This document shows positions 22,271-23,699 of a DNA stretch of 23,699 bases, piece after piece. This stretch comes from a virus: the IMG/VR virus record IMGVR_UViG_3300023301_000103, positions 1 through 23,699 of that record. One strand, given 5' to 3'. A program made the translations under genes and the position numbers. Each line of letters begins with the position of its first letter. Positions within the stretch are counted from its first letter, which is position 1. Below the pieces are notes generated by a model that ran no database searches, was not told the DNA's origin, and saw only the letters and a list, made by a program, of their open reading frames with translations.

Positions 22271-22701
22271 TGCCAGTAGTTAGACGCAAAAAACGACCAG
22301 CCGGTGTTCTAGTATCCAAGCGAACGAAGCAAACTATTGGGCCTGAAACTCGCGTGCAAATTATGCTCGTAGAATACATCAAACTAAAATACCCAAGAGA
22401 GAGCCAGTTTTTAATACGCATAGGGAATGAAGGACGCAGAAGCGCATTAGGCCATACTATAGCCGTGCAAAGTGGCCTCATGATTGGCGCATCTGATATA
22501 TTCCTTGCATTCCCTCATCGCTCTTATCATGGCCTGTTCTTAGAGCTAAAACGCGAGAAGTGGAAGCTTACCGAATCTCAAAGAGAACACTTCGAACGGC
22601 AGGACGCTTTTATTAAACGGATGCAGTCCGTGGGTTATGCGGGTTACTTTGCAATTGGGTTTGATGAAGCTAGGAAGGTTATTGATGGGTATTTGAGTTA
22701 G
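22270..22701 (+). CDS. VRR-NUC domain nuclease
   Basis: 143 residues. The pattern fits the VRR-NUC family of PD-(D/E)XK nucleases: Glu26 and Gln30 in ETRVQIMLVEYIKLKYP, then IRIGNEGRRS (about 50-58), Gly70 and Gly73, SD at 75-76 in GLMIGASDIFLA, E-L-K at 92-94 in GLFLELKRE (Asp76, Glu92 and Lys94 as the metal-binding core), and Gln104, followed by VGYAGYFAIGFDEARKVIDGYL. The family resolves branched DNA or has structure-specific nuclease activity; in phages it may trim replication intermediates before packaging. It overlaps the small membrane gene by 1 base and sits just before the large terminase, so it is transcribed late, suggesting action at the packaging stage rather than early replication. 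The extra basic N-terminus (RRKKRPAG) could bind DNA. Confidence 0.85.
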   Translation: MPVVRRKKRPAGVLVSKRTKQTIGPETRVQIMLVEYIKLKYPRESQFLIRIGNEGRRSALGHTIAVQSGLMIGASDIFLAFPHRSYHGLFLELKREKWKLTESQREHFERQDAFIKRMQSVGYAGYFAIGFDEARKVIDGYLS

Positions 22702-22735
22702 TGTTATTAACAGAAAAACATGGAAACATTTCTAG

Positions 22736-23699
22736 ATGTATTTAAAAGTGCCAACGATCAGCCCATATTCCCACCAGCTTAGAATGTTTAAAGCTGTTAT
22801 GGAGAATAAGAATCTAATTTGTGTAATTCATCGCCGTTCAGGAAAGGATATAGGCTGCCTGCAAATCTGGGTTTTAAGGGGCTTAATGCGCGTAGGTACG
22901 CATGTTTACTTATTTCCTTTATACAGCCAAGCAAGGAGCGTAATCTGGAATGGCCTCGACTTTGACGGGAAACCTTTCATAGACAATATCCCTCCATCAC
23001 TTATAGCAAAAAAGAACGAAGCCAGAATGGAAATTACACTTATTAATGGTTCACGTTTAATCCTGGCAGGTAGCAATAATATCGATAGCCTCATGGGTAC
23101 GAATCCAGTAACAATTATCTATTCAGAGTTTGCCTTGCATCATCCAATGGCAAGGCCATATTTAACGCCCATCCTCTTGCAAAATGGTGGAATAGAAATA
23201 ATCCAAAGTACGCCAAGAGGTATGAATCATCTTTATGAACTTTATCAATTAGTGAAAGATAATCCAAATTACCATGTGGAGCATTTGACAATAAAGCAAA
23301 CATACAAGCATGATGGAACTCACATCTTCACCGAAAAGAACTTAGAGGACGCAAAGAAAATGGGTATGTCCGAGGAGATGATTCAACAAGAGCTGTATTG
23401 TAACTTTGAAATTGGAAACATTGGCGCGTACTTCACCAGAGAATTAGGAGATATGGAACGAGAAGGAAGAATACTTGACCTAACCCCTAATCCTAATCTA
23501 CCTCTTCACACAGTCTGGGATTTAGGCGGTACAGACGCCACCGCAGGATGGCTATTCCAAACTGATGGGAATAATATTAACTTGCTTGGCTTAATACAAC
23601 ACTCAGGCTATGGATTAAAGTATTACCTCGAGCGCGCTGAAGAACTCAGAAATCTATGGAAATGCCAGTGGGGATACCATTTCGGGCCACATGATATAG
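22736..23699 (+). CDS. terminase large subunit, 3'-truncated by window end
   Basis: The frame from the ATG at 22736 stays open to the edge (321 codons). The N-terminus reads MYLKVPTISPYSHQLRMF, the Q-motif-like PY.HQ. A Walker A variant, HRRSGKD, lies at 32-38; Walker B-type IIYSEFA has Glu131, with Ser in place of the usual Asp as seen in this family; STPRGMNHLYELY (about 155-170) is the coupling motif III region. WDLGGTDA (Asp262) begins the RNase H-like nuclease domain and HFGPHDI the second nuclease block. It is the packaging ATPase and nuclease that cuts concatemers and drives DNA into the procapsid. A later ATG at 22784 would remove the conserved N-terminus, and upstream codons contain TAG at 22733. 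The ribosome-binding site is weak (GGAA about 10 bases upstream). The C-terminal third is missing. Confidence 0.92.
   Translation, partial: MYLKVPTISPYSHQLRMFKAVMENKNLICVIHRRSGKDIGCLQIWVLRGLMRVGTHVYLFPLYSQARSVIWNGLDFDGKPFIDNIPPSLIAKKNEARMEITLINGSRLILAGSNNIDSLMGTNPVTIIYSEFALHHPMARPYLTPILLQNGGIEIIQSTPRGMNHLYELYQLVKDNPNYHVEHLTIKQTYKHDGTHIFTEKNLEDAKKMGMSEEMIQQELYCNFEIGNIGAYFTRELGDMEREGRILDLTPNPNLPLHTVWDLGGTDATAGWLFQTDGNNINLLGLIQHSGYGLKYYLERAEELRNLWKCQWGYHFGPHDI

Noticed and set aside
22720-22782. 20-codon ORF starting METFLDVF just before the large terminase
   Set aside because: It is in a different frame from the terminase, overlaps the true start at 22736, has no good ribosome-binding site and does not resemble a terminase N-terminus.

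Overview
The window is a stretch of an AT-rich, tailed double-stranded DNA phage (or prophage) with a short, T7-type (podovirus) virion. The evidence is a nearly complete, co-directional morphogenesis series in T7 order: head-tail connector/portal, scaffold, major capsid, tail tubular A, tail tubular B, three internal (ejection) proteins, a tail fibre with a T7 gp17-like N-terminus, and the large terminase, which runs off the right edge. No RNA polymerase, DNA polymerase, integrase or repressor is visible, so lifestyle cannot be decided. The host is not determined by the sequence. The replication-initiator family resembles proteins I associate with gammaproteobacterial (Legionella/Coxiella-like) plasmids and phages, which is a weak hint only.

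Layout. (1) 1-840: a small Cys/His protein on + and, on -, a compact lysozyme/transglycosylase-like protein; these two converge with overlapping stop codons. (2) 841-4693: a likely small terminase, two small proteins, the portal, a Bbp19-like protein, the scaffold and a Gly/Lys-rich miniprotein with a GTG start. (3) 4694-7159: an embedded replication cassette, made of a winged-helix protein, an O-like initiator, a lambda P-like helicase loader and an unknown 96-aa protein. It is bordered by hairpins and a 14-bp direct repeat and sits exactly where scaffold and capsid genes are normally adjacent. (4) 7160-9534: the major capsid protein, with a hairpin across its stop codon, a probable decoration/head-fibre protein, and tail tubular A, whose only well-placed start appears to be ATA. 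(5) 9550-18769: tail tubular B (with an internally duplicated beta domain) and three ejection proteins. The largest lacks a recognisable N-terminal transglycosylase domain. (6) 18769-22701: a tail fibre ending in a glycine-rich receptor-binding-type domain, a probable fibre chaperone, a coiled-coil protein, a 57-aa membrane protein and a VRR-NUC nuclease. (7) 22736-end: the large terminase, 3'-truncated by the window.

How it fits together: the scaffold directs capsid assembly on the portal; small and large terminases package DNA; tubular A and B and the fibre complete the tail; the internal proteins are ejected to build a channel across the envelope. The separate lysozyme on - may supply the peptidoglycan cleavage that T7 carries inside gp16. 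The most notable points are the replication genes nested in the head-assembly operon, the ATA start, inverted repeats that pair with the ribosome-binding sites of two genes, and several genes shorter than 100 codons that standard calling can miss. All assignments rest on reading motifs and gene order by eye; no database search was run.
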